Origin: Magicicada septendecula
Taxonomy: Eukaryota > Arthropoda > Insecta > Hemiptera > Cicadidae
NCBI GenBank assembly: GCA_034769895.1
Contig: CM068370.1
Span: 42,830,844-42,894,843 of the forward strand
Length of the DNA: 64,000 nt
Direction: 5' to 3'
Every line of letters starts with the position of its first letter. Position 1 is the stretch's first letter. Shown here piece after piece: positions 21,431-30,971 of this stretch. The notes beneath the pieces are model-generated. The model worked only from the letters and a program-made list of their open reading frames with translations, was not told the origin of the DNA and did not search any database. The translations under genes and the position numbers were made by a program.

Positions 21431-21544
21431 GGAAAAATATGTACTTTAGTCAGTTTGTTTCTAACTATGTTGAAACCTTAGGTACAGAGATACTCATTAT
21501 TATGCCCATTCTCAAATGTGCCGAATCGTAGGTACATCACTATA

Positions 21545-22015
21545 CACGTGAAACCAAGAGGTTGGGTATGGAGTGATGTGCAAAAGCTAAAATGTCTCTA
21601 GCGAAATTGTCTGCTGGGAAAGTTCTCAAGATTGTCGTTAGGGCCAATACGAAGGTATTGTATACATCGATATTTTACACGAACAATGAACAATGACTGC
21701 TGTGTACTACTCTGGACTCTTGGGCTAGGTTAGAGAGAGGATGTATCGGTCTCAAAGACGCAAGTTTCCGATCCGCAACGTCTTGCTTCTTCGTCATAAC
21801 GCCCGTTCCCTACACTGCTACTACTACGCCAGCAAAATTGGAAGAGCTTCACCGCGACCATTCCGACAGTCCAGATTTATCACCATACAATTTTCATTCG
21901 TTTGGACCCCTCAAAAGCGACTTCGGCGAGACAAAATGGCTTTCCAGTGACAAAGAGGTGCAAGACTCCGTTCGCAGTTTACTACGAACTCGTTCAGTAA
22001 ATTTTTACCTGTGTA
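21545..22015 (+). pseudogene. Mariner transposase remnant, catalytic half
   Basis: In three frames: LSAGKVLKIVV (family: L-S-A-G-K-V-M-x-x-V-F-W-D, the D lost), then VLLLRHNARSLHCYYYASK (family: H-D-N-A-R-P-H), and LEELHRDHSDSPDLSPYNFHSFGPLKS (family: Y-S-P-D-L-S-P-x-D-x-H-L-F-G-P-L-K), SSDKEVQDSVRSLL. The second and third catalytic Asp positions read R and N, so it is dead. Frameshifts are frequent. It completes the fragment at 20425-20525. Confidence 0.8.
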
Positions 22016-22059
22016 ATGGAAAAAGCGTGTAATAATAGAAGAATCTATGTAGAATTATT

Positions 22060-22485
22060 AATTTATAATCTATATAGAAATCTACAAAACACTTATCAGG
22101 GCAGTGCTGACATATGCTTCAGAGACCTGGACAATGACAAAAAAAAACAATATTTAGAGGAGTACAAGAAAAAGGAATGTGGCGCAGGCGCTATAATTAT
22201 GAACTATACCATCTGTACAAAGAACTGGACATTGTCAGGATAATCAATATACACAGGCTAAGGTGAGTTGGACACGTAGAGAAAGGACAGCCTGCGAAAC
22301 GTATTTTCTACCAGAAACCAATGGGTAGTAGAAAAAAGGGGAAGACCCCGAAGTAGATTCAAAGATCAGATAGAGGAGGACCTCGAAAAGCTGAACATAA
22401 GAAACTGGAAAGCCAGGGCATGCAATAGGGAAGAATGGAATCGACTCTTGGAGCAGGCCAAGACCCACCAAGGGCTGTAGAGCCA
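22060..22485 (+). pseudogene. Non-LTR retrotransposon ORF2 C-terminus, third LINE type
   Basis: IYKTLIRAVLTYASETWTMTKK, then in other frames YELYHLYKELDIVRIINIHRLR, VGHVEKGQP, and R-K-K-G-R-P-R-S-R-F-K-D-Q, EEDLEKLNIRNWKARACNREEWNRLLEQAKTHQGL followed by a stop. The ending E-W-x-x-L-x-x-x-A-K-T-H-x-G-L is the characteristic C-terminus of a common insect LINE group. At least two frameshifts. RT is missing. Confidence 0.8.
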
Positions 22486-22689
22486 CGGTTGACGATGCAT
22501 CTATATAGAATCTATGTAACATGTAATTATTTTCACATAGTAAGCCAACAAAACATTTCCCAAAAAGTTTTATTCACTTGATCAATCCTCGTATTTTCTT
22601 GTTGATTTTTATAATGTTCATAATTGTTATTCACTTTTTTGCAGCCTATTAACAACTGCCGCTCTTTGGCAGAAACGCATTTCTAACGC

Positions 22690-23250
22690 TATCAGCATAC
22701 ATACATCCTTGGCTTTACAGCCCAGATCGAGCATTGGCCTCCAAACGAAATTGCCTCCAATTATAAATAAATAATGGCTCCCATGTATACCACCGTACTA
22801 GCTTAGGAGTAGGCAGGGTAGGCTGCCTAATGTAAGCCGTACAGCATACAAGGAAGGCAGTGTGGGCAGCACTACGCTTCAGCCGCCCATTATTATCCCC
22901 AGGATGTTGTCCCAGGTACTCATTTTCAACAGGCTGAGTCGACCTGGGGGCTTAAAAACGCACCTTGATTTTATGGTGCGGGCCCGGGAATTGAACCCGG
23001 GACCTCTAGATTAGTAGCCAGGTGCCATACCCACTGGTCTACTGAGCCGCCCTGCCTCCAACTATTCCTGTCCCAATTCACTGCGGCCAGCTTCCTCGCA
23101 TCACTGCTGACCTGGTTCAACCATTTGTTCTTCGGTCTTCCAATCGTCTTTTCTCCTATCGGCTTGTGTTTCATAACTCTTTTTGCTGTACGTTCGTCAC
23201 CCATTCTCTGAACGTGTCCTGCCCATCTTAATCTATTAATTTTGTCAAAT
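22690..23250 (-). pseudogene. LINE ORF2 C-terminus split by a SINE
   Basis: Minus strand reads RMGDERTAKRVMKHKPIGEK, TIGRPKNKWLNQVSSDARKL, AAVNWDRNSWRQ up to 23062 and, after removing 22761-23061, continues FRLEANARSGL, stop. A tail with ATGTATGTATG follows (22695-22707). The rejoined reading has the usual order G-R-P-x-x-x-W, W-D-R-x-x-W-R, E-A-x-A-R-x-G-L. The split gives a clear before/after picture of the SINE insertion. Confidence 0.8.
22761..23052 (-). mobile_element. tRNA-derived SINE with 9-bp target duplication
   Basis: A 292-bp insertion between two copies of TGCCTCCAA (22752-22760 and 23053-23061). The minus-strand 5' end begins GGGCGGCTCAGTAGACC and has an A-box-like GGCTCAGTAGACCAGTGGG (about 23029-23047) and a perfect B-box-like GGTTCAATTCC (22987-22997), so it derives from a tRNA with a pol III internal promoter. 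The body is unrelated to tRNA, and the 3' end is AT-rich (ATTATTTATTTATAA). It needs a LINE for mobility; the partner is not identifiable. Confidence 0.88.
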
Positions 23251-23404
23251 CATTCTTCAGGTCGCTTATTTACCTTAGGAAACGTAGTTAAATAATGAAA
23301 AACATTGTTTTCCGATTTACTTCTTAAGGTAGCGATTATGTCTGTATAATCGATTAATCTATTTATTTAATGATTTTAAAAGTATTCGACTAAGTAGATC
23401 TTAA
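23251..23404. other. No feature seen
   Basis: AT-rich sequence between the LINE remnant and the next element. Confidence 0.4.
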
Positions 23405-23487
23405 GCACTCACGGCCGCCGTCAATGTTGTCCAAATTAACTATAGCCGGGCTGTCAGGCCGTGGTCGAAAGTTGTTAATGACAAACG

Positions 23488-23520
23488 CTTCGGCCCCACA
23501 ATCGGAGACCATCTTCAGTG
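23488..23520 (-). ncRNA. Hammerhead-like motif, nearly intact
   Basis: Minus strand CUGAAGA (23512-23518), U, stem II GGUCUC/GGGGCC (6 bp with G-U pairs), GAA, then GCGUUUGUC. The base after GAA is G rather than A, which weakens stem III. Confidence 0.5.
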
Positions 23521-23756
23521 TCGGAGATAGTTTGCCGGTTATACGCCAATTAATCCTAGTACTGAGGTAGACTAACAGTACTGCGCTAGTCTAGTCTACC
23601 CTAGTACGGACCGTGTCAGTTGCGACCCAATCGTATAAAACCCTTTCAGATGCGACCGAGGTGGAAATTTGAACCCGGTCAATTGCGATCGATTGCATTT
23701 TCGTGTTATTATTACAATAATAATACAGAAATTACCATTATAATTCTATTCATTTC

Positions 23757-23850
23757 TAGCCTAACCTAACGTAACCTGACCTGACCTAACCTAACCTAGC
23801 CGAATCTAACCTAACCTAACGTAACCTATCCTAAACTAAACTAACAAAAA
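23757..23850 (+). repeat. Degenerate CCTAA (TTAGG-type) tract
   Basis: Variants of CCTAA/CCTGA/CGTAA in a row (CCTAACCTAACGTAACCTGA and so on). CCTAA is the complement of the arthropod telomere unit TTAGG. About 15 degenerate units, lying inside the loop of the foldback element. Confidence 0.75.
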
Positions 23851-24073
23851 TATTGGAAGAAAGAGATTATTCGCACAAATAAAAAGTTGCAGAATTGAAA
23901 TCTCACCGAAGTTTTGAATACGAACGTTTCTAAATGCAGATTCGGTCAGTAAGTGAAAGTGCGGGGCGCCATTGACCGCGTAAGAACAGGTAAAATCGTT
24001 GTTTTTTCGCAACTAACCGAGACCGCCCAATACTGGTATCAATTTACGAATATCTACCAAACTATCTCTGACA

Positions 24074-24106
24074 CTGAAGATGGTCTCCGATGGTGGAGTC
24101 GAATCG
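24074..24106 (+). ncRNA. Hammerhead-like motif, degenerate
   Basis: CUGAAGA (24074-24080), U, GGUCUC...GGAGUC, GAA, UCGUUUGUC. The core bases are kept, but stem II is weakened and the base after GAA is U. It is the inverted partner of 23488-23520. Confidence 0.45.
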
Positions 24107-24172
24107 TTTGTCATTAACAATTTTCGACCACAGCCTAACAGACCGGCTATAGCTAATCTGAACAATATTCCA

Positions 24173-24830
24173 CTAATTGTTAGTGTGATTTGTTTTCATT
24201 TCTTTTGTGTTTAAAACTGTATTATTTTACCTTACATTTTTATTTTAAAACACATTGATGCACGCGCCAACGTACAGGTGTGTAAATCTAAGCCAAGGTG
24301 TACCTTTATCGTTCTGCATACCGTTAGTAGTAATTTTAGCCACACGCGATGTTGTCATTATCAGAAGAAATTTTATTTGTAAAGAGTATAGGTAGATTTA
24401 ATTGTGATATAAAAGTATCCATGATTTGTTTATTACTAAAAATTTTTAACAATTATTCTAATAAATTCACTTAATCTACATAGATTATATCAAATTTGTT
24501 TGAAAGTGTTGATATTAAGTTGAATACTGCCATAACTGCTAAATATTAGGTTAATTATTTTGTATTATTAATAACAATTGTTAATACTGTATCTTAATTG
24601 TAATCATTGACGTGAATTAAGGTTAAAAAGGATTATTCACTTGCGAATAATTTAGAAATGTTAAGGATCATTTTTTTTTAGTATACGTTAAAATTTATTA
24701 TAAGGATTGTACGTAAATTTTGTACGTAGTCTGTATGAAGTTTCAAAGACTGCACAATTAATATGTGACAAAATTGTTGGCGATAAGAGCTAATTGGACT
24801 TACGAAAGATTGGTTTTTGTTGAACTAATT
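24173..24830. other. AT-rich, no gene seen
   Basis: Strongly AT-rich. No ORF or repeat recognised. Confidence 0.5.
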
Positions 24831-24831
24831 A

Positions 24832-25250
24832 TACAGGGTGTCCCGGGAGGAGAGGGAAATAATTTGAGAATGGTTCTATAGTGTAAAAGAAGAAAAAAAG
24901 TTGATATAAACATATGTTCTGAAACGCTTTGTAAGCGAGTTACGGCTAGCGAAAGATTTCGCCCGGGTTTCGGTTCCCCCGGGTAAATGAAGACTTTCTG
25001 AAATTCTGGGAAGGGGCGAATTCTGTTGTTTCTTATGGTTTTTGACCTGAAAAATCGAATAAAATAGGTCGCAGAACTGTATCTCCCATACGTTTCATGA
25101 TATCCGACGTAAAACAGAAAAATCTTTGGCTAAAAACAAATTTTGGAAAATTGGAAACAATTGGAATTTTTTGTTGATTTTTATTGACTTTATTTACACC
25201 ATTTTTTCAGAATTAAATTCTTTACAAGTTTTGTTTCTAACTTTTATGCA
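24832..25250 (+). mobile_element. Possible transposon 5' end (ACAGGGTGTCCCGGGAGGAG)
   Basis: The TACAGGGTGTCCC start resembles the termini of a widespread class of insect interspersed repeats. The first 150 bp contain a G/C-rich palindrome (CGCCCGGGTTTCGG...CCCCCGGGT). No matching inverted end was found, so the right boundary is arbitrary. 25250-25640 holds nothing recognisable. Confidence 0.35.
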
Positions 25251-25647
25251 TTTATTAGTCATTTAACAAAGTTATTGTACTTATAACCTAAAAACACGTT
25301 TCTTAGAGACTGTAGAAATAACATTTTTTTAAAATCATTTTTATTACAAAATTTCTCTATACTGGAGAGGTAAAAAAATATTTTTTAATTAATACAATTT
25401 TAAGTGACGAAAACAATTTGACCTACACACATTTATTTTCACATAACATGATATGAAAACAACAGCGAAACAACACTAATAGGGCAAAAAATATACTGTC
25501 ATTTAACAGAAAAACCGACCTGAGGTAAACCCAATTAAAAACGTTTTCTTGAAATACTCGTTACAAGAAAATGTAAAGATTTTATTTGTCTGCCTTCTGT
25601 CAGTTAATAATGTTGTTTCTGCTGGAACATTTTTAACCTTATAACTA

Positions 25648-26497
25648 CGAGGGTCAGTTGAAAAGTTTGCGGAGCGACAATTGTAGCTTAGCGGTAAAAC
25701 TAAAATATTTCGTGTGCTGCAATATTTGTATTTTATGTGAACTCCTGCTAATTTCCAAATTTATCTATCAAGTTATTCATTGTCTAGAAGCTGTTTAAAA
25801 TTGATGTGTCATGTGTGTTTTAAAAAGAGGACAAAATCAAACATCGTGGTGTGTGATTCTTTGTTAAAAATAGTTTAATGCCAATGGAAATTCAAAACAA
25901 AATTGTAAATGTGTCAGGAAATGGTGGCACTTCAAAACCAACGGTTTGTAAGCAGGCACTTGAGTTTAAACGTGGTCGTACGAGGATTGAAAACGTGGTC
26001 GCACTGGACTCCCAAAAAATGTAACAACTCCAGATGCGGCAACCATCTTGGACGACGCTTTTTCACATCAAGTTCTTGAGTTAAAATATGGTGTATTGAA
26101 ATTTTTTCAATAATGCCATTTTTTGTTGCACTTTTTGAACGTCCACTGCTGGGATAGTTTTCAATGCTTGTACGACCACGTTTAAACTCGTGTGTGCCCC
26201 ATTTACCGTTGTTTCTGAAGGCGCAACATCTCCTAACACAATTACAATTTCGTTTTGATTATCCATTGGCGCTAAAACGTTTTTAACAGAGAATTCATCT
26301 CAACACGATGTTTGATTTTGTGGACTTTAAAAACAGGCGTGACAGGAAAAGTTCAAACAGCTGGTAAAAAGTGTTGCCAGATATATCGGGAAATTAATAG
26401 GTGTTTTCGCGAAATATACGTTTTGCAGAACACGAAAGATTTTAGTTCTGTCACTGAACTATAGATGTCGCTCCGCGTACTTTTCAACTGACCCTCG
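25648..26497. mobile_element. Palindromic mariner derivative with intact ends
   Basis: Inverted ends CGAGGGTCAGTTGAAAAGT...CGGAGCGAC (25648-25678) and the complement (26463-26497), each flanked by TA (25646-25647, 26498-26499). Inside are two N-terminal transposase pieces facing each other. Plus, 25825-26080: DKIKHRGV, SLMPMEIQNKIVNVSGNGGT, FKRGRTRIEN. Minus, 26266-26081: MDNQNEIVIVLGDVAPSETT. Both correspond to the helix-turn-helix region (M-x-x-Q-N-K-I-V-x-V-x-G-D-x-A-P-S-x-T-T-V). The catalytic domain is absent, so it would need a transposase in trans. Confidence 0.8.
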
Positions 26498-26499
26498 TA

Positions 26500-27270
26500 C
26501 ATCAAGACTCCGTACCAGTTCGCAATAAAGGAATATGACACAAAATAACGTGACGTCACTCGGGAATAATATAACCACAGGGTAGATGCCCCCTTAAACA
26601 CGTTTCGGATTCCCAGACAGTGATGAAGGTAATACGATTTGTTGTTTAATATTAACAACACGGGCTCATATCTTTTCGCCAAACTTAAAAATCGGTATGG
26701 AAAACTATACATGACTTCCATGTTCTAACTAATTATAAAATTATTTTTAATATATATACAAAAACTCAGAACGAAAGCACATACATTCCCATGTTTTTGG
26801 TAAAAAAGTCTGACAAAGATAATCAAAATATTATCAACATTACCAGTTGTCAGTGAAACATGATAAAAATAACTTTTAACAATTTACATAATTGAACATC
26901 CCCATAATCTATATTTAGCTACGTTTTACTATGCTATATGTTGACAGGCATATGTATACACGTTTTCTGTACCAATTCCAATATATATATATATATAATT
27001 GTTGATTACTGCTTTTATAATTAATTACAAATACGATTACATTATGAGTAATTTAAATTGTAATATTGTATAAATTATGTTCTGGGGTATTATAATTTTC
27101 TCCTCGTATTTAAGGAAAACATTTGATGAGGTAAAACAAAATGTTTCAACTCTTTCACATGCATATACACATACGCAAGCGCACGCGCGCTCAAACGGAC
27201 ACTCACATAGACAAACACGTTCACTCAAATAATTGATCTGTTGTGTTTGACATTTTCTTTTGTATTCATA
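26500..27270. other. No gene seen
   Basis: A 122-codon minus-strand frame (26353-26721) overlaps the mariner end and has no known motif. Contains (AT)n at 26981-26996 and a CG/CA-rich patch at 27165-27220. Confidence 0.45.
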
Positions 27271-27276
27271 CACAGG

Positions 27277-27310
27277 TCCTGATGATGACAATAAATATTG
27301 CCGAAAAGAC
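27277..27310 (+). ncRNA. Hammerhead-like motif, partly degenerate
   Basis: CUGAUGA (27279-27285), U, stem II GACAAU/AUUGCC (5 of 6 pairs, loop AAAU), GAA, AAGACG. Core and stem II are present, but the sequence after GAA does not supply the expected U before the cleavage base. Isolated; no PLE coding remnant was recognised nearby. Confidence 0.4.
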
Positions 27311-27479
27311 GACACAAATAATTTAAAATTTGTGTTATACTTTTTGACTGATCCTCACACAAACCCTTCACCGGAAAAAACTTATTGCTATAAGAATTAT
27401 AATTATTTTATGTGTTTTATTACATTTTGTACATATGAGTGAATCATATGCGTACTTGTATTGGCAGTAGAGTAAATGG

Positions 27480-27920
27480 AGGAATATACAGCAGGTTGTC
27501 ATGGATTATTCACCTTGAAGTCACTGCGTAGAGAACGACTCGGCCACGGCCAAATATTTTCACGTTTCGGCAATTCTCCGAAATAAAATTCTTGGCCGAA
27601 ATCACTTTGTCTACTGGCAGGACTTAATAACAGCCCTGACAGTCAGCTAAGGGAAAATATATATTCTACGCTTAATTGTTGTCCGTGCATTTCTCACTCG
27701 GCCGCCCTCTGCTTCATTTTGGGACATACTTTGTCGTCTCATTTCCGTGCCGGACTTCTTGTCCTTCGCTTTACCACATTCTTAAAACAAAACACACCCA
27801 CACAAACACAACACACAGGAGCAAACATAAATTCATTTTCTCGTCGTGATGATTAGCTATCAAAAGTACTAATCATGAATGCCAGCTATGCTGAGTCATC
27901 TAGATAAGTAGTTAGGTGTA
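27480..27920 (+). repeat. Dispersed repeat D, copy 1 (partner 52930-53510)
   Basis: Shared segments: AAATCACTTTGTC, GCAGGACTTAATAA, CTGACAGTCAGCT, TACGCTTAATTGTT and GGACATACTTTGT, and farther on CATGAATG-CAGC and CTAGATAAGTA. Same orientation. Family unknown. Confidence 0.7.
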
Positions 27921-29270
27921 TTTGTTTAATAAGCCAAATTATGTTGTTTAAGCGTGAGTGTATTTATACTGTGTGTGTGTTTACGTTTTGTTTTACAGAG
28001 TGCAACAGATTTATGTAAAACTGTCGCCAGAATTTTATAAACATTTTTAAACTAACCAGACAATAAATGTAGGTAGCAGCCTCTAGTGGTATCTTAATTT
28101 GTATTCCTATAGAATCGGATAGATAGAAGCGACGTGGAAAGTGGAACTGTAATACAATTCATAAAACGGCTTACGGAAAAAATTCTGCAATGGAAAATAT
28201 TATACTATTTATAAAAAGATTGTAGATTGGTGTAGGAACAAAAATATTAATAAAACACCAAAACAACAATAGTTTGACAATATAGTAATTGAAAGAAAAA
28301 ACAAAAAAAAACAAATTGAGATACAAAAGAACGATACGTTTCCCCTTTTGGTACAGAGTGCCTCGAAGAGAGACAAGGTCTGAAATGATGAAATGAAGAC
28401 GAGACTAAATTTATGTAACTTGAACGAAAGCGTTCTAAGCGGAATCGGAAGGAGTAAGTAGAGCAAATGACTATAGAGGACTAAAGTCGTTTGTAAAAAA
28501 AGCTTTTGCACTACACTGAAAGGATATCGAAACGTTGGCTGTCCTAAATAGAATTTGTTATACCAGAAGAAGAAGAAGACGAAGAAGATGATGATGATGA
28601 TGAAGAAGAAGAAGAATAAAATAATACTATGTTTTATAATTTGAAGGGTCGCCAATAGATAACACCGTCTCTCCAAATTTGATTTCAGTTACTTATGGAT
28701 GAAACCTCTGTTTAGTGTGTAAATGTTTTACCCTCTTTGTCGACAGTTTTACAAAGATTTTTACAAGTCCTAATTTGCGTAATATGAAATTAACGACGAA
28801 TGCTTTTGCTTAACAACTGAACGTTACTAATTCAGAAGGAATTCTTTTTTTACGGAATGCTGTTCTTTTCCTCCACTATTCCATAAGCACTAAAAACAAC
28901 TTTATTTGTTAAGTCCACCTTGTTGTCATTTGTGACAGTAGTTAATAACAGCGAAGAACAGAGATTTTTTAATAGTAAAGAAAGGATTGTAAAAGGATGA
29001 TGGTTTTGGAGGGTTCAGACTAACCTTAATTGGCAGTATAGAGGATATGTTACTGCTAAATTGATGAAACGTGTATTTATAAAATATGATAATCCATTCT
29101 TAAAAAAATTATAATAGTATAAGTAATTAAAAAAAGTCAAAATTTTAAAACAATTTTACAACTTTTTAACATAGTTTGAACTGTCATTTTATTATATTTT
29201 GTGTTTTAAAATTTATATGTTTATTACATTATTTATTTTATAAGAGAGTAACCCATTTTATAATGAATTT
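27921..29270. other. No gene seen
   Basis: AT-rich. Contains a GAAGAA/GATGAT patch (28566-28616) like the tails of RTE elements, but no LINE coding sequence precedes it. The 155-codon minus-strand frame (28209-28676) is F/I/L-rich low-complexity translation of A-rich DNA and is not supported as a gene. Confidence 0.5.
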
Positions 29271-30842
29271 TTACAGTTCAGGACAATCTTTTTATTACAG
29301 ATTTTGTTGCTGTCCCCGCTGAGAACACAATAAGTCTCACTCACATTATTCTTCCCTGACCTTTCAACTTTCTTCAGGATCTCTCTCCATTCTCTGTAAC
29401 TCTTCCCCTCTCCTTCTTGCTTCCCCGTCTGTTAGCTGGTTTTTAGGTAACAGGAAGTGAAGAAGAGATAAGTATTTTGGGTTAAAGATTTCCACACATG
29501 TAAAACTACAAATTTCTCACACGTAGATTTCGATGAAAACCTCTTTGGCTTCTCTCGCTGAGGCTGATAACTGATTTCTGTTGTTATTTTTCCTGCAAAT
29601 ATTACATTCTGGAGTTTAGCAGATCCAAATGTACTATTGCATGCGTCTGGTCTTGAATTTCGAACAGATGACAGTTTCTTCTGTTGTGCCCAGCACATTC
29701 CACGTTATGATTTTATATATAATTGTAAATGGGGATTCTACTTATACTCAAACTACTCAATGTATTATTTTATTTTATCTTAAGAATTATTTTAAGGAAC
29801 AAACTGAGCGATTGTGAGGAAGTGTGCTGCCCATTTTTATCGTGGCACGTGTGGTGAGTTATCAACCAAGGAAGCTAAGAATTGTTTACTTGTCAGTGTT
29901 CGCGAACGAATTCCGCTTTGGTTCACAAAAATCAATGTCAAATTGTCCTCTCGTGTGACCTGATAAGTTTCGAGACACGTGCAGAGTCTAGTTCTGATTG
30001 GCTGAATTTTGGGAGTTAACTCATAGAGACTTTTTGCGTCACGCAGGGTGTAAAACTGACGAGAGCACTGGGAAGTACACACTCTCTTTTTTCACTTCTT
30101 CACTTTTTGACGTCCTTGCGCACTCCCCGTACATCGTAGATGTGCATCTTCTGTCTACGATGGAGCCACATCAAAAGCGTAATTACAACTTTGTTTTGTT
30201 TTACTTAGTTTAAACTTAAAGCATTAATCGATTTTGGATAATGAATTATTTATACTCAGAAGTGCTCAGTAGTGTTCTAAATTTGTTAAGGAATATGTAT
30301 AATTGACATCTTAATCATTTATGCCTAATTTAAAGTGGTAACGTACCAAATTCAGAAATATAGTTAGTAAAGCTTTTATAATGTTTAATAAAGAATAGTC
30401 AGTATATAAAGAATGTTTTTTTTTCTTTCATTATGTCTTAATGAAAACACTCAATAGAATTATTGTAACGAGAGTATGTCACTTCAATTATTGTTATTTT
30501 GTTCATTTGTATTGTCATTAATGTCATTTGTTCATCAAGATAAAACTTGTTAACGAACGTAGTTACTCTAATGAATTAAAGAAATATTATTAATTTAAGT
30601 AAATGCCTTATTTAATAACGAGCCATTCCCACAGCTATCCTGTCCGCACGACTGGTGCTTTCACTTTGTGAGGCCCCAGCCACGGGCGTTCCAACACTTC
30701 GTTCGAGGTTTTCTCACTATCTTACATAGACTATACGATAAATACAAAAATGCTACATTTTTTCAAATAGATTAAATTTTAAATTAATAAGAAAATATTA
30801 AGGTTAATAAGAAAAGTAAATAACACACGTAATAATGTTGTC
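29271..30842. other. Unclassified
   Basis: 29300-29440 may be a decayed LINE tail on the minus strand (charged R/K/E frame), but too weak to call. 29820-30210 is less AT-rich, has frames of 81 (-) and 71 (+) codons, and is not recognised. The rest is AT-rich. Confidence 0.4.
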
Positions 30843-30914
30843 GTAAGGCTTTCACGGCCGGTGTCAACGTTGTTACAATGAGCATTAACCGTGCTGTATG
30901 GCCGTGGTCTCAGC

Positions 30915-30953
30915 CATACGTTTCGGCCTCACCACCGGAGACCATCTTCAGCA
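30915..30953 (-). ncRNA. Hammerhead-like ribozyme motif, intact core
   Basis: Minus strand CUGAAGA (30945-30951), U, stem II GGUCUC/GAGGCC (6 bp, one G-U; loop CGGUGGU), GAA (30922-30924), ACGU palindrome, A. One of the cleanest examples of the CUGAAGA-UGG family. Confidence 0.6.
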
Positions 30954-30971
30954 GTAAAAACTGAGATTTTT

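Larger units (their letters stand above)
23408..24172. mobile_element. Hammerhead-bearing foldback element without minisatellite
   Basis: Left arm: CACGGCCGCCGTCAATGTTG, TATAGCCGGGCTGTCAGGCC, GTGGTCGAAAGTTGTTAATG, ACAAACGCTTCGGCCCC, CATCTTCAGTG. The right arm at 24070-24170 is the inverted equivalent (CACTGAAGATGGTCTCC ... GACCACAGCCTAACAGACCG, GCTATAG). Loop about 530 bp, including a telomere-like tract. The terminal CACGGCCG is found only at the left end. This is the simplest copy of the family that elsewhere carries large minisatellites. Confidence 0.8.

Noticed and set aside
22980..23052. Apparent tRNA gene with A and B boxes
   Set aside because: It has target duplications, an unrelated body and an AT-rich tail, and does not fold into an obvious complete cloverleaf; it is the head of a SINE.
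23757..23850. Chromosome end
   Set aside because: The CCTAA tract is short, degenerate and internal, with ordinary transposon sequence on both sides.
26353..26721. 122-codon minus-strand frame
   Set aside because: Crosses the end of the palindromic mariner and has no recognisable content.
28505..28545. Another hammerhead (CTGAAAGGATATCGAAACGTTGG)
   Set aside because: The core reads CUGAAAG, stem II would be only two or three pairs, and no related element surrounds it.
28209..28676. 155-codon membrane-like frame
   Set aside because: F/I/L-rich reading of A-rich low-complexity DNA with a GAA/GAT patch; no family resemblance and no supporting start context.
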